A DNA stretch of 64,000 nt from Cronobacter condimenti 1330 (GTDB taxonomy: Bacteria > Pseudomonadota > Gammaproteobacteria > Enterobacterales > Enterobacteriaceae): contig NZ_CP012264.1 in the NCBI RefSeq assembly GCF_001277255.1, forward strand, positions 1,240,001 to 1,304,000, written 5' to 3'. The position numbers and the translations under genes are program-made. This document shows positions 25,083 through 34,634 of this stretch, one piece after another (within the stretch, counting starts at the first letter, position 1; each line of letters opens with the position of its first letter). The notes below the pieces were generated by a model. The model was not told the origin of the DNA, did not search any database, and worked only from the letters and a program-made list of their open reading frames with translations.

Positions 25083-26297
25083 TTAACCAAACCAGTGGTG
25101 GAACATCAGTTTGATGTAGTCAATGATGCGACCAAAGAAGTTGCCTTCCTGAATCTCTTCCAGCACGACCAGCGGGCGCTGTTCGATGGTTTTGCCATCC
25201 AGCTGGAAGTTAATGGTGCCTACAACCTGGTTTTTCGCGAGCGGCGCGTGCAGTTCGGCAGTGTTCAGGACATAGCTTGCTTTCAGATCTTTCATGCGGC
25301 CACGCGGAATGGTCAGATAAATGTCTTTATCGACGCCGAGCGACGCGCGGTCGTTGTCGCCAAACCAGGCTGGTTCAGAGGCGAACTCTTTACCCGCTTT
25401 CAGCGGGTTGACGGTTTCAAAGAAACGGAAGCCCCAGGTCAGCAATTTTTTGCTCTCGGCTTCACGGCCTTTAAAGGTGCGCCCGCCCATTACGGCGGAA
25501 ATCAGGCGCATCTGGCCTTCGGTCGCGGAAGCAACGAGGTTATAGCCCGCTTTGTCCGTGTGACCGGTTTTAATGCCGTCCACGTTCAGGCTGTTGTCCC
25601 ACAGCAAACCGTTACGGTTGGTCTGGCGGATCCCGTTGAAAGTGAACTCTTTTTCTTTATAGATGGAGTATTCGTTCGGGACATCGCGGATCAGCGCCTG
25701 GCCAATCAGCGCCATATCGCGCGCGGAGCTAAACTGACCCTCTGCATCCAGGCCGTGTACGGTCTGGAAGTGAGTGTTTTTCAGGCCCAGCGCGGTAACA
25801 TAGCTGTTCATCAAACCTACAAACGCGTCCTGACTGCCTGCAACATAATCGGCCATCGCTACGCACGCGTCGTTGCCGGATTGCAGGTTAATACCGCGGA
25901 TCAGCTGGGATACCGGCACTTGCATGCCTGGCTTCAGGAACATCAGGGACGAGCCTTTGAAGACCGGGTTGCCGGTCGCCCATGCATCGTTGCCGATAGT
26001 GACCAGATCAGACTCTTTAAATTTGCCTGCTTTCATCGCCTGCCCGATGACATAGCTCGTCATCATTTTGGTCAGGCTTGCCGGATCGCGGCGCGCGTCA
26101 GCGTTCTGTTCCGCCAGCACTTTCCCTGAATTGTAATCGATGAGGATATAAGCTTCCGCGTCGATCTGCGGCACGCCTGGGATCATCGTTTTGATATTAA
26201 GATCGTCGGCATGAGCGGTGGTTGAGAGAGCTGCGACAGAAAACGCCGTGCTAATGGCAAGACGCTGCATAAAACGAACGGAGAAAGTGGTCTTCAT
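25083..26297 (-). CDS. dacA: D-alanyl-D-alanine carboxypeptidase DacA (PBP5)
   Basis: Major periplasmic DD-carboxypeptidase that trims pentapeptides of peptidoglycan. It has 404 residues with signal peptide cleaved near AHA-DD (residue 30). The catalytic motifs are S74-L-T-K77, S140-G-N142 and K243-T-G245. The C-terminal domain ends with an amphipathic membrane anchor (IDYIKLMFHHWFG). It lies with rlpA, mrdB and mrdA, all acting on the cell wall. Confidence 0.98.
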   Translation of the reverse strand: MKTTFSVRFMQRLAISTAFSVAALSTTAHADDLNIKTMIPGVPQIDAEAYILIDYNSGKVLAEQNADARRDPASLTKMMTSYVIGQAMKAGKFKESDLVTIGNDAWATGNPVFKGSSLMFLKPGMQVPVSQLIRGINLQSGNDACVAMADYVAGSQDAFVGLMNSYVTALGLKNTHFQTVHGLDAEGQFSSARDMALIGQALIRDVPNEYSIYKEKEFTFNGIRQTNRNGLLWDNSLNVDGIKTGHTDKAGYNLVASATEGQMRLISAVMGGRTFKGREAESKKLLTWGFRFFETVNPLKAGKEFASEPAWFGDNDRASLGVDKDIYLTIPRGRMKDLKASYVLNTAELHAPLAKNQVVGTINFQLDGKTIEQRPLVVLEEIQEGNFFGRIIDYIKLMFHHWFG

Positions 26298-26440
26298 GGT
26301 CTGAACAACGACATCCGTGATGAGTGAAAAAAGTGCCTTACTATAGCAAATGCCTTATGGGCTGGCACCCGACTTTGCGCATGACTTTGTTAACGGCGTT
26401 TACCGTAACTGACAAAGCGGCAGACCAGCCCGGCCTGCTT

Positions 26441-27619
26441 TTACTGGGCGGCGGTGATGAAAGATTGCACTTGTGCTTCGCTCTGCAAACGCTGCTGGAG
26501 CGAGGCGGCCTGCGATTTGCTGGCAAATGGGCCTAACTGAACACGATAAACCGCACCGTTCTGGCTTACGCGGCCCGGCACAGAAAATTGCTGGCTCAGC
26601 TTTTGCTGCCACTGACCGGCGCGAGTGGCATCACTCACCGCACCCACCTGCACCACGTAGTTACCTGCGGCTGCGGCGGCCGGTGCGCTGGCGGCAGGTG
26701 TCACGCTGCCTTGTACGGAGCCCGGAGCGGTTACTGGCGCATTACGGGTCGCTGGCGCAGCGAGTTGCGCCGGCTCTGCGGCCGGCTGTGGTGCAGCCGT
26801 GGTCGGTTGCGCAGAAGTAGCGACAGGTGCGGGTTCCGGCGTTGAGGTTTCCAGCACGCCTGAGGCAAGCGTCGTCGGCGCGCCTAAAAAGCCGCCGCTT
26901 TTCACCGGCGCACCGGTGGAATCCTCGCTCTGCAAGGTGTCATTACTCACGGGGCGAATATCACCCTGCGGAGAGACAGGCTGTGGGGCGGAGGAGACGC
27001 TGCCAAGACCGCCGCTTAAATCAGGACGGGCCGGAAGCGCGTAGGTCTGTTTTGCAACCGTCGTACAGGCCATCCCCGGACCTGACAGCGAGCCATCCGG
27101 CGCGACGATAATCGGGTCGATACGCACTTTGGTATTGTTTGACGTGTTCAGACGATCGGCCGCCGCACGTGAAAGCGAAATTACGCGGTCGTTACCGTAG
27201 GGGCCACGGTCGTTAATCCGCACCACAATCATACGGCCATTGGCGAGGTTTGTTATGCGAGCATAGCTCGGCACCGGCAGGGTCGGATGCGCGGCGGTAA
27301 GCTGCATCGGATCAAACGGCTCGCCGGAGGCAGTCAGATTGCTGTCAGGCTCGGCGTCATAAATCGCAGCCAGACCCGCCTGACTGAAGCGCGAGAGATC
27401 CTGAACGATGGTATAGCGCTTGCCGTCACGCTCGTAATCGCTATTCACAGAGGGGTTCAGTTGCTCGTAACGAGGCTCTGCGCCGCTAATCTCAACGCTC
27501 GGACCGTTGCAGACTGGCTGCTGTGGTGCCACGCTCGCCTGTTGTTGCCCATCGTTATTCACGCCGCATGCGGTTAATAACCCTGCGGCGATGCAGACGC
27601 CAATCCACTGCTTACGCAT
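26441..27619 (-). CDS. rlpA: Septal-ring lytic transglycosylase/lipoprotein RlpA
   Basis: Outer-membrane lipoprotein found at the septum; in Pseudomonas it cleaves naked glycan strands. It has 392 residues with lipobox LTAC (C18). The double-psi beta-barrel domain lies at about 77-175 (GLAAIYDAEPDSNLTASGEPFDPMQ, NDRGPYGNDRVISLS). A long proline/alanine/threonine linker is followed by a C-terminal SPOR domain (about 315-392) that binds denuded glycan. The linker is low-complexity and a probable site of length variation. Confidence 0.96.
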   Translation of the reverse strand: MRKQWIGVCIAAGLLTACGVNNDGQQQASVAPQQPVCNGPSVEISGAEPRYEQLNPSVNSDYERDGKRYTIVQDLSRFSQAGLAAIYDAEPDSNLTASGEPFDPMQLTAAHPTLPVPSYARITNLANGRMIVVRINDRGPYGNDRVISLSRAAADRLNTSNNTKVRIDPIIVAPDGSLSGPGMACTTVAKQTYALPARPDLSGGLGSVSSAPQPVSPQGDIRPVSNDTLQSEDSTGAPVKSGGFLGAPTTLASGVLETSTPEPAPVATSAQPTTAAPQPAAEPAQLAAPATRNAPVTAPGSVQGSVTPAASAPAAAAAGNYVVQVGAVSDATRAGQWQQKLSQQFSVPGRVSQNGAVYRVQLGPFASKSQAASLQQRLQSEAQVQSFITAAQ

Positions 27620-27629
27620 TGCCTACCTC

Positions 27630-28742
27630 TTATACGCTCTTCGACAACATTTTCCTGTGGGTATGGATCGACATAACGATGCCAAACCCTGCCATGAGTA
27701 CAATCAGGGCAGACCCCCCGTAGCTGACCAGCGGCAGCGGAACGCCTACCACCGGTAAGATACCACTCACCATACCAATATTCACAAACACATAAACGAA
27801 CAGAATGAGCATCAGACCGCCCGCCATCACCCGCCCGAACGTCGTCTGGGCGCGTGCGGCAATCCACAGCCCGCGCATAATCAGCAGCACATACAGCGCC
27901 AGCAGTACCAGCACGCCCACGAGCCCCAGCTCTTCGGCGAGAACAGCGAAGATAAAGTCCGTGTGACGCTCCGGCAGAAATTCCAGCTGCGACTGCGTAC
28001 CATGCAGCCAGCCTTTGCCACGTAATCCACCAGAACCGATAGCGATTTTCGACTGAATAATATGATAGCCCGCACCGAGCGGATCGCTCTCGGGATCCAG
28101 TAGCATCATGACGCGCTGCCGCTGGTAATCATGCATCAGGAAGAACCAGAGGATCGGGATAAATGCCGCGACAAGCACTACCGCGATGCCGATAACACGC
28201 CAGCTGAGGCCGGAGAGAAACAGCACAAACAGACCGGAGGCAGCGATAAGAATAGAAGTGCCAAGGTCAGGCTGCGCAGCCACCAGCAGCGTCGGCATGA
28301 AAATCAGCACCAGCGCGATGCCGGTATTTTTCAGCGAAGGCGGGCAGACATCACGGTTGATAAAACGCGCCACCATAAGTGGCACAGCGATTTTTGCGAT
28401 TTCCGACGGCTGAAAACGCACCACGCCGAGATCGAGCCAGCGCTGCGCGCCTTTAGAGATGGCGCCGAAGGCATCCACCGCCACCAGCAAAATAATACAG
28501 ACAATATAGAGATAGGGCGCCCAGCCTTCATACACGCGCGGCGGAATTTGCGCGAGCACGATCATAATTACAAACCCCATCATGATCTGGCCGATTTTAC
28601 GCTCCATCATGCCCATATCCTGGCCACTGGCGCTCCAGATAACCATCGCGCTGTAAAAACAGAGCGCCAGAATAATCAGCATTAAGGTAGGGTCGAGGTG
28701 GATTTTGTCCCACAGCGACTTTTTATTCGGATTGTCGGTCAT
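27630..28742 (-). CDS. mrdB: Peptidoglycan glycosyltransferase RodA (MrdB)
   Basis: SEDS-family inner-membrane polymerase that builds lateral-wall glycan strands with PBP2. It has 370 residues from ATG 28742, with about ten membrane segments and the conserved loops GAQRWLDLG and VPLPLVSYGGSALI. The gene starts 1 nt after the mrdA stop, so the two are coupled. The in-frame extension to 28808 overlaps mrdA and was rejected. Confidence 0.97.
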   Translation of the reverse strand: MTDNPNKKSLWDKIHLDPTLMLIILALCFYSAMVIWSASGQDMGMMERKIGQIMMGFVIMIVLAQIPPRVYEGWAPYLYIVCIILLVAVDAFGAISKGAQRWLDLGVVRFQPSEIAKIAVPLMVARFINRDVCPPSLKNTGIALVLIFMPTLLVAAQPDLGTSILIAASGLFVLFLSGLSWRVIGIAVVLVAAFIPILWFFLMHDYQRQRVMMLLDPESDPLGAGYHIIQSKIAIGSGGLRGKGWLHGTQSQLEFLPERHTDFIFAVLAEELGLVGVLVLLALYVLLIMRGLWIAARAQTTFGRVMAGGLMLILFVYVFVNIGMVSGILPVVGVPLPLVSYGGSALIVLMAGFGIVMSIHTHRKMLSKSV

Positions 28743-28743
28743 C

Positions 28744-30645
28744 TTATCGATCCTCCGCCGCCGCCGTGGCGGGGTTTTCCGTCGGCAGTTCGGTGTTGTT
28801 GTCCCCAAGCATGATGTGATCGAGGATTTGACGCATGATGGTGCCCACCGCCGGGCCCGCGCCGCCGTTTTCGAGGATCATCGCCACCGCGACCTGTGGG
28901 TTATCATAAGGCGCGAACGCCGTCATAAGCTTGTGGTCGCGAAGACGCTCGGCAATGCGGTGCGCGTTATAGGTTTCGTTAGCTTTAAGCCCGAACACCT
29001 GCGCCGTACCGGATTTCGCCGCGATTTTATAAGGCGCGCCTGCGAAATATTTATGCCCCGTCCCGTTGGCGCGGTTAGCCACACCGTACATACCGTCTTT
29101 AGCAATTTCCCAGAAACCGGAATGAATATCGCCGACCGGCGGCTGTTCCGGCTGTTTCCATGGCACTTTCTGGCCGTTAACGACTGTCGTCATCAGCAGG
29201 TGCGGCACTTTTACCACGCCGTCGTTAATCAGGATCATCATGGCTTTGTTCATCTGGACCGGCGTGGCGGTCCAGTAACCCTGACCGATCCCGACCGGAA
29301 TGGTGTCGCCCTGATACCACGGTTTTTTAAAGCGCTTCATCTTCCATTCGCGGGTCGGCATGTTGCCGGAGCGCTCTTCAGAAAGATCGATGCCCGTGAG
29401 GCTCCCGTAGCCAAATTTGCGCATCCATTCGGACAGCCGGTCAATGCCCATGTCGTAAGCGACCTGGTAGAAGAAGGTGTCCGCCGACTCTTCCAGTGAT
29501 TTGGTGACGTTAAGGCGTCCGTGGCCCCACTTTTTCCAGTCGCGGTAGCGTTTCTCCGAACCCGGCAGTTGCCACCAGCCTGGGTCGAAGAGAGAGGTAT
29601 TACGGTTAATCACACCGGCGCTGAGCGCAGACACGGCGACGTAAGGTTTCACGGTCGACGCTGGCGGATACACGCCCTGTGTCGCACGGTTAATCAACGG
29701 CGTGTTCGGGTCTTTCAACAGGCCGGAATAGTCTTTACTGGAGATGCCATCTACAAACAAGTTCGGGTTATAGCTTGGCATCGATACCATGGCGAGAATG
29801 CCGCCGCTACGGGGATCGGTGACCACCACCGCTGCGCGGCTGCCCTGGAGGAGCGTTTCTATGTAGGTTTGTAGCTTCAGGTCGAGCGTCAGGTAGATGT
29901 CGTGGCCTGCCTGCGGCGGCACCTCTTTCAACTGGCGAATCACACGCCCGCGGTTGTTAACCTCTACTTCTTCATAGCCAGTCTGACCATGCAGGACATC
30001 TTCGTAGTAGCGCTCGATGCCAAGCTTGCCGATATCATGCGTGGCGGCGTAGTTAGCCAGCTTGCCGTCTTTATCAAGACGCTCGACGTCTTTATCGTTA
30101 ATTTTCGACACATAGCCGATGACATGGGTTAGCGCCGCGCCATATGGATAGTATCGACGCTTATACCCTTTGACTTCCACGCCGGGAAAGCGGTACTGGT
30201 TCACCGCGAAACGCGCGACCTGCACTTCAGTCAGGTTGGTTTTTACGGGAATAGAGGTGAAACGGTGCGAGCGGGCGCGCTCTTTCTTGAAATTTGCGAT
30301 GTCATCATCGGTAAGATCGACCACCGAGCGTAGCGCCTCCAGCGTATCCTGCACGCTGTCCACCTTCTCAGGCATCATTTCAATCTGATAGATAGTGCGG
30401 TTCAGGGCGAGCGGTGTGCCGTTGCGATCGTAGATAATCCCGCGGCTTGGCGGAATGGGCACGAGTTTGATGCGGTTTTCGTTGGAGCGGGTCTGGTAGT
30501 CGTTAAAACGCAGGATCTGTAAATGGTAGAGATTGACTATCAGAACCCCGGTCAATACCAGGATGCCGACAAAAGCGACCAGCGCCCGACGCACAAAGAG
30601 CGCGGACTCAGCCGTATAGTCACGAAAGGAATCCTTAAGTTTCAT
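28744..30645 (-). CDS. mrdA: Penicillin-binding protein 2 (MrdA)
   Basis: Essential class B transpeptidase of the elongasome, partner of RodA. It has 633 residues with one N-terminal membrane anchor (about 21-42) and the pedestal domain with PPSRGIIYDRNG (65-76). The transpeptidase domain carries S330-T-V-K333, an SAD motif near 387 and KSGTAQ near 544. Its C-terminus is as in E. coli. Cotranscribed with rlmH upstream (26 bp) and mrdB downstream. Confidence 0.98.
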   Translation of the reverse strand: MKLKDSFRDYTAESALFVRRALVAFVGILVLTGVLIVNLYHLQILRFNDYQTRSNENRIKLVPIPPSRGIIYDRNGTPLALNRTIYQIEMMPEKVDSVQDTLEALRSVVDLTDDDIANFKKERARSHRFTSIPVKTNLTEVQVARFAVNQYRFPGVEVKGYKRRYYPYGAALTHVIGYVSKINDKDVERLDKDGKLANYAATHDIGKLGIERYYEDVLHGQTGYEEVEVNNRGRVIRQLKEVPPQAGHDIYLTLDLKLQTYIETLLQGSRAAVVVTDPRSGGILAMVSMPSYNPNLFVDGISSKDYSGLLKDPNTPLINRATQGVYPPASTVKPYVAVSALSAGVINRNTSLFDPGWWQLPGSEKRYRDWKKWGHGRLNVTKSLEESADTFFYQVAYDMGIDRLSEWMRKFGYGSLTGIDLSEERSGNMPTREWKMKRFKKPWYQGDTIPVGIGQGYWTATPVQMNKAMMILINDGVVKVPHLLMTTVVNGQKVPWKQPEQPPVGDIHSGFWEIAKDGMYGVANRANGTGHKYFAGAPYKIAAKSGTAQVFGLKANETYNAHRIAERLRDHKLMTAFAPYDNPQVAVAMILENGGAGPAVGTIMRQILDHIMLGDNNTELPTENPATAAAEDR

Positions 30646-30671
30646 CCGCTGCTTAACTTACCTGAAGGTGA

Positions 30672-31139
30672 TTATTCACGATGATACGGGTGATTGGTGG
30701 TAATACTCCAGGCGCGGTAGAGACTTTCCGCGACAATGACCCGCACCAGCGGGTGGGGCAGGGTCAGCGTGGAAAGCGACCAGCTCTGTTCCGCCGCCGC
30801 TTTGCACGCGTCCGAAAGGCCTTCTGGTCCGCCAATGAGCAGGCTGACGTCGCGGCCATCCTGTTTCCAGCGCTCAAGCTCACGAGCCAGTTGCGGCGTA
30901 TCCCACGGGCGCCCTGGAATATCGAGCGTCACGATGCGATTTTTACCGGCCGCCGCCAGCATCATTTCGCCTTCTTTATCAAGAATGCGTTTGATGTCGG
31001 CATTTTTGCCGCGTTTTCCTGCCGGGATCTCAATGAGCTCAAACGGCATATCTTTCGGGAAGCGGCGCAGATATTCGGTAAAACCGGTCTGCACCCAGTC
31101 GGGCATTTTTGTGCCTACGGCTACCAGCTGGAGCTTCAC
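30672..31139 (-). CDS. rlmH: 23S rRNA pseudouridine-1915 N3-methyltransferase RlmH
   Basis: SPOUT-family methyltransferase acting on 70S ribosomes at helix 69. It has 155 residues, the exact family length. The trefoil-knot SAM site is formed by LLIGGPEGLSDACK (about 100-113) and LPHPLVRVIVAESLYRA (about 126-142). It follows rsfS by 3 bp, linking two ribosome-associated genes to the mrd operon. Confidence 0.97.
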   Translation of the reverse strand: MKLQLVAVGTKMPDWVQTGFTEYLRRFPKDMPFELIEIPAGKRGKNADIKRILDKEGEMMLAAAGKNRIVTLDIPGRPWDTPQLARELERWKQDGRDVSLLIGGPEGLSDACKAAAEQSWSLSTLTLPHPLVRVIVAESLYRAWSITTNHPYHRE

Positions 31140-31142
31140 GCC

Positions 31143-31460
31143 TTAACCCCAGAGCTTTTCCAGCTCATACAGGCGACGGCTCTCTTCCTGCATGACGTGA
31201 ACCATGACATCGCCAAGATCGACGACGATCCAGTCGGCGGCGTTCTCGCCTTCCACGCCAAGCGGCAGCATACCCGCCGCGCGGGATTCCTGGACGACAT
31301 GATCGGCGATAGACATCACGTGACGGCTGGAGGTGCCGGTGCAGATAATCATACAGTCGGTGATGCTGGATTTGCCTTTAACATCAATGGCAACAATATC
31401 CTGGCCTTTAAGATCGTCAATTTTATCAATGACAAAATCCTGGAGTGCTTTACCCTGCAA
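31143..31460 (-). CDS. rsfS: Ribosomal silencing factor RsfS
   Basis: Binds ribosomal protein uL14 and blocks subunit joining when nutrients are short. It has 105 residues starting at TTG 31460 (first residues MQGKALQDFV), preceded by AGGGGG about 6 nt upstream. This reproduces the family length and N-terminus. The frame is open back to 31691 but those codons have no family resemblance and overlap the probable promoter. It heads the rsfS-rlmH-mrdA-mrdB-rlpA series. Confidence 0.95.
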   Translation of the reverse strand: MQGKALQDFVIDKIDDLKGQDIVAIDVKGKSSITDCMIICTGTSSRHVMSIADHVVQESRAAGMLPLGVEGENAADWIVVDLGDVMVHVMQEESRRLYELEKLWG

Positions 31461-31651
31461 GTTTTCCCCCTGGGAATGTGAACCTCGGATGACGCCGGAT
31501 GCGCCATCGAATGACCGATACGAGTGCACGCCTGACAGGCAGGCAGCGCTCAGAAGTGGGCTATCATCCCACCGCAGGCAAGAGTTTGCATCGCCATTTT
31601 TGTAAAACAATTTCAGAAAGGCGGCTTGCGGCGGGAAATATCTGGCAGCGG

Positions 31652-31679
31652 AGGATAACAGTATCGCCCGTTGTGTCAA
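31652..31679 (-). promoter_or_regulatory. Putative sigma-70 promoter for rsfS-rlmH-mrdAB
   Basis: Minus-strand TTGACA (31674-31679), 16-nt spacer, TATCCT (31652-31657), about 190 bp upstream of the rsfS TTG. Perfect -35 box. Confidence 0.5.
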
Positions 31680-31698
31680 TGCCTGAGCCACAATCGGC

Positions 31699-32319
31699 TC
31701 AGCGCGCGTCTGGCGTTGGTTGCCAGGGGGCGCGGTTGTTCAGCGCCTGCAACTGCGTGAAGCCCTCATAACGCGCAACGCGGCTCCATGCGCCCTGTTC
31801 CAGCAGGAAATGCCACAGCGAGCGCCCCGGCATACCAAGCAGGCGAGCAATCAGTAAGCTCAGCACACCCTGATGGCTCACAATAAGAAGGTTTTCTGCT
31901 TCCTGCACCGTATTCAATGTTTCAAGAAAACTATCCACTCGTTCGGCAAACGCCGTAAAGCTCTCTCCGTTGGTCGGCACAGCGTTTTGCCAGTCGGCGC
32001 ACCAGGCGGCGTAGGCGTGTGGATCTTCTTTCAGTAAGTCGCGGTGATGGCGCATCTCCCAGTCACCGAAAAACATTTCGTTCAGACGTAGATCGGTGTC
32101 GATGTGCTCGCGGCGGCCTTCCAGAATGAGGCGTGCGGTATGTTGCGCCCGACCGAGCCCACTGCAGATGACTTTGTCAAACGCGACCTCGCGTAGCATA
32201 TCGCCAACAGCGCGGGCCTGCGTGATGCCAAGCGGCGTCAGCACGGTTTCCGCATGACCACTGTAAACGCCGGCGACGTTCGCCTCGGTTTGTCCATGAC
32301 GTACCAGCCAGAGTTTCAT
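31699..32319 (-). CDS. cobC: Adenosylcobalamin/alpha-ribazole phosphatase CobC
   Basis: Histidine-phosphatase-superfamily enzyme of the nucleotide-loop branch of cobalamin synthesis. It has 206 residues. The phosphohistidine is H8 in LVRHGQT, with the acidic and second His motifs NEMFFGDWE and VVSHQGVLSLL-like (IVSHQGVLSLLIARL). It lies between rsfS and nadD as in E. coli and may use the nadD transcript. Confidence 0.94.
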   Translation of the reverse strand: MKLWLVRHGQTEANVAGVYSGHAETVLTPLGITQARAVGDMLREVAFDKVICSGLGRAQHTARLILEGRREHIDTDLRLNEMFFGDWEMRHHRDLLKEDPHAYAAWCADWQNAVPTNGESFTAFAERVDSFLETLNTVQEAENLLIVSHQGVLSLLIARLLGMPGRSLWHFLLEQGAWSRVARYEGFTQLQALNNRAPWQPTPDAR

Positions 32320-32346
32320 CGACGTCTCCTTCTGCTGCGTGCGACG

Positions 32347-33000
32347 TTAGCGATATAGCGCGTGATGGTGGATGTAGTCGAGCACCGCCTGCGGCAAGAG
32401 ATCGTCGCACGGCTGTTGTCTGGCGAGGCGCGTGCGAATATCGGTGGCGGAAATCGGGTAGAGCGGGGTATCAGCCAGATAAATTTTCCCGGCGGGCTGG
32501 CGATGAAGCTCGCGGGCGTCACTGGCGAGACGGGCGGCTAACCACTGGCGGTCTTCAGCCGTTTTCATCTCAACCGGATAACCCGGACGGCGGCAAACCA
32601 GCAGATGACAGCAGTTCAGCAGTGATTCATAGCGGTGCCAGGTACGCAGCGTCAGTAAAGAGTCCTGGCCTATGATAAACGCGAGCGGCGCGTCCGGGCC
32701 TGATTCACGGCGCAACTGGGCCATGGTTTCGCTGGTCCATGACGGCGTTGGGCGCTGTAACTCGCGATCGTCCAGGCGAAAAAGCGGGTTACCGGCGATG
32801 GCCAGCTCAACCATCGCCTTACGCTGTACGCTGCTGGCGCCTGGCTGCGGGCGATGCGGCGGTACATTATTCGGCAGCATCGTAACCTGTGTCAGGTTCG
32901 CTTCTTTCGCGAGCGCCTCGACGGCCCGCAGATGACCGTAGTGAATAGGATCAAAGGTACCGCCGTACCAGGCTTGCAGCGATGGCGCGCGGTCAGTCAT
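32347..33000 (-). CDS. nadD: Nicotinate-mononucleotide adenylyltransferase NadD
   Basis: Makes nicotinate adenine dinucleotide from NaMN and ATP in NAD synthesis. It has 217 residues from ATG 33000, with GGTFDPIHYGH (nucleotidyltransferase HxGH-type motif) near 15-25 and ISATDIR (ISxTxxR) near 192. The start overlaps the end of holA by 8 nt, suggesting translational coupling. The longer frame to 33078 lies wholly in holA and was not used. Confidence 0.96.
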   Translation of the reverse strand: MTDRAPSLQAWYGGTFDPIHYGHLRAVEALAKEANLTQVTMLPNNVPPHRPQPGASSVQRKAMVELAIAGNPLFRLDDRELQRPTPSWTSETMAQLRRESGPDAPLAFIIGQDSLLTLRTWHRYESLLNCCHLLVCRRPGYPVEMKTAEDRQWLAARLASDARELHRQPAGKIYLADTPLYPISATDIRTRLARQQPCDDLLPQAVLDYIHHHALYR

Positions 33001-34024
33001 CAATAAATACCTCTGCCAGCGCCTTATGGCACAGTACCAGAGAAAGGCTTTCGAGCTCCGGCCAGACGGTCTGACCATAATCCTGCTTGAGCGTTATTTC
33101 ACACTGCGTGAGCAACCGCACAGCCTGCCAAAGCCTGTCGTCATTAAGGCGCGACAGCGCTTCACTGATCAGCGGCCGGCGATTTTGCCAGACGCGGTGT
33201 TGGTCAAACAGCGCGCGCAGCGGCGTAGTCGCCGACTGGCGTTTTAACGTTACCAGCGTCAGCAGTTCACGCTGCAACGTACGCAGCAGGATCACCGGCT
33301 CAGCCCCCTCCAGCCGCAACTGTTGCAGAATATGCAGCGCGCGTTTGCTTTTACCGGCTAACAGCGCATCTACCCAGTGGAACGGTGTGAAGTGTGCGGC
33401 GTCGTTCACCGCCTGTTCCACCCGTGGCAGCGTCAGTTTGCCGTCCGGCCAGATAAGCGACAGCCGCTCCAGTGCCTGTGAGAGCGCCAGCAGATTGCCT
33501 TCGTAGCAGTAACAAAGCAGCTGATTGGCTGCATCATCGAGGGAGAGATTCATCTGTTTCGCGCGGTTGGCGACCCAGCGCGGCAGTTGCGCCTGTTCTG
33601 GCGTCTGGCATGTAACCTGAACGGCACGATTGGCAAGCGCGGTGCACCAGGCGGCGTTTTCCTGCGCTTTGGTCAGCTTATTACCGCGCACAACTAACAG
33701 CAAATCGTCATGCAACAGACTAACCAGCGTGGCGAGTTGTTCATTAATGGCGGCATTCGGGCCGTTTTCCGGTAACGCCAGTAACAGCGTCTGGCGGCTT
33801 GCGAACAGGCTCATTGCCTGGCACAGCGAGAAAATGGCCTGCCAGTCTGTACTGACATCAATGATAAAGCGGTGATGTTCATCAAAACCCTGCGCCTGCG
33901 CCTGTTGATGAATGGCGTCCTGGCTTTCCTGGAGCAGTAGCGGGTCGTTGCCGAAGACTAAATAAGCCGCGCGCAGCCCTTCATTGAGCTGCGCGCGGAG
34001 TTGTTCAGGGTAAAGCCGTAGCAT
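32993..34024 (-). CDS. holA: DNA polymerase III delta subunit HolA
   Basis: Clamp-loader wrench that opens the beta clamp. It has 343 residues as in E. coli, beginning MLRLYPEQLRAQLNEGLRAAYLVFGNDPLLLQES; the AAA+-like N-terminal domain is followed by the C-terminal collar domain. Its start overlaps the lptE stop by 1 nt (TAATG), and its 3' end overlaps nadD, so lptE-holA-nadD form a tightly coupled unit. Confidence 0.97.
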   Translation of the reverse strand: MLRLYPEQLRAQLNEGLRAAYLVFGNDPLLLQESQDAIHQQAQAQGFDEHHRFIIDVSTDWQAIFSLCQAMSLFASRQTLLLALPENGPNAAINEQLATLVSLLHDDLLLVVRGNKLTKAQENAAWCTALANRAVQVTCQTPEQAQLPRWVANRAKQMNLSLDDAANQLLCYCYEGNLLALSQALERLSLIWPDGKLTLPRVEQAVNDAAHFTPFHWVDALLAGKSKRALHILQQLRLEGAEPVILLRTLQRELLTLVTLKRQSATTPLRALFDQHRVWQNRRPLISEALSRLNDDRLWQAVRLLTQCEITLKQDYGQTVWPELESLSLVLCHKALAEVFIDD

Positions 34025-34620
34025 TACTGAACGGGGAGGGTCGTGGAGACGCGACCGCTGTTCGGGGTGGTGGTGTCGGCAGGCGCTGTTTCAGCCTGCG
34101 ATGTTTCACGGGCTTTCGAGACATCCTGCGCGTGAACCGCCACCAGTTTGCGGATCAGTTGCTCGGCCGCTTTGTCATACATCTCCTGAATGATGATGTT
34201 ACGTTCAGCGGATTTCGCGAGCGCCGTCAGCGGGTTGTCAAAGAACGAACGGTAGACGCGGGCGCTGATCGGGTAGATGTCATGACCTGGGATCAACACC
34301 GAGGCGTTGACCGTCATTACCATCTGATACTCCGCGGTACGACCATTCTGGAAGACCGACGCAGTATCCTGCGAGACAGACGCCGAACCGATGCGCAGCG
34401 ACGGGATGTCCTGGCGAACCGAACTTGCCTCGACAATCTCTACGCCGTTCAGACGCAGCTGGTTACGCACCGCACGCGTCAGCGGGCCGTTCGGATCGCC
34501 GGAGTTAAGGATTAACGTATGCATTTGCTCCGGCACCTGCGTGGTATTGCGCAGATGCCAGCCGCAACCGGCGGTGAGCATCACCGCCAGGCCTACAAAC
34601 AGAGTAATCAGATGTCGCAC
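34024..34620 (-). CDS. lptE: LPS-assembly lipoprotein LptE
   Basis: Outer-membrane lipoprotein that plugs LptD and helps insert lipopolysaccharide. It has 198 residues, lipobox LTAGC with C19, followed by GWHLRNTTQVP as in E. coli. The C-terminal tail (about 165-198) is polar and variable between species. It lies 14 bp after leuS. Confidence 0.97.
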   Translation of the reverse strand: MRHLITLFVGLAVMLTAGCGWHLRNTTQVPEQMHTLILNSGDPNGPLTRAVRNQLRLNGVEIVEASSVRQDIPSLRIGSASVSQDTASVFQNGRTAEYQMVMTVNASVLIPGHDIYPISARVYRSFFDNPLTALAKSAERNIIIQEMYDKAAEQLIRKLVAVHAQDVSKARETSQAETAPADTTTPNSGRVSTTLPVQ

Positions 34621-34634
34621 GCTTCCTCCTGCGC

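Noticed and set aside
25047..26129. Open frame of 360 codons opposite dacA
   Set aside because: Shadow of dacA; begins inside the dacA terminator area with no translation signal.
31461..31691. N-terminal extension of RsfS by 77 codons
   Set aside because: No family resemblance, contains the probable promoter, and a good AGGGGG site precedes the TTG at 31460.
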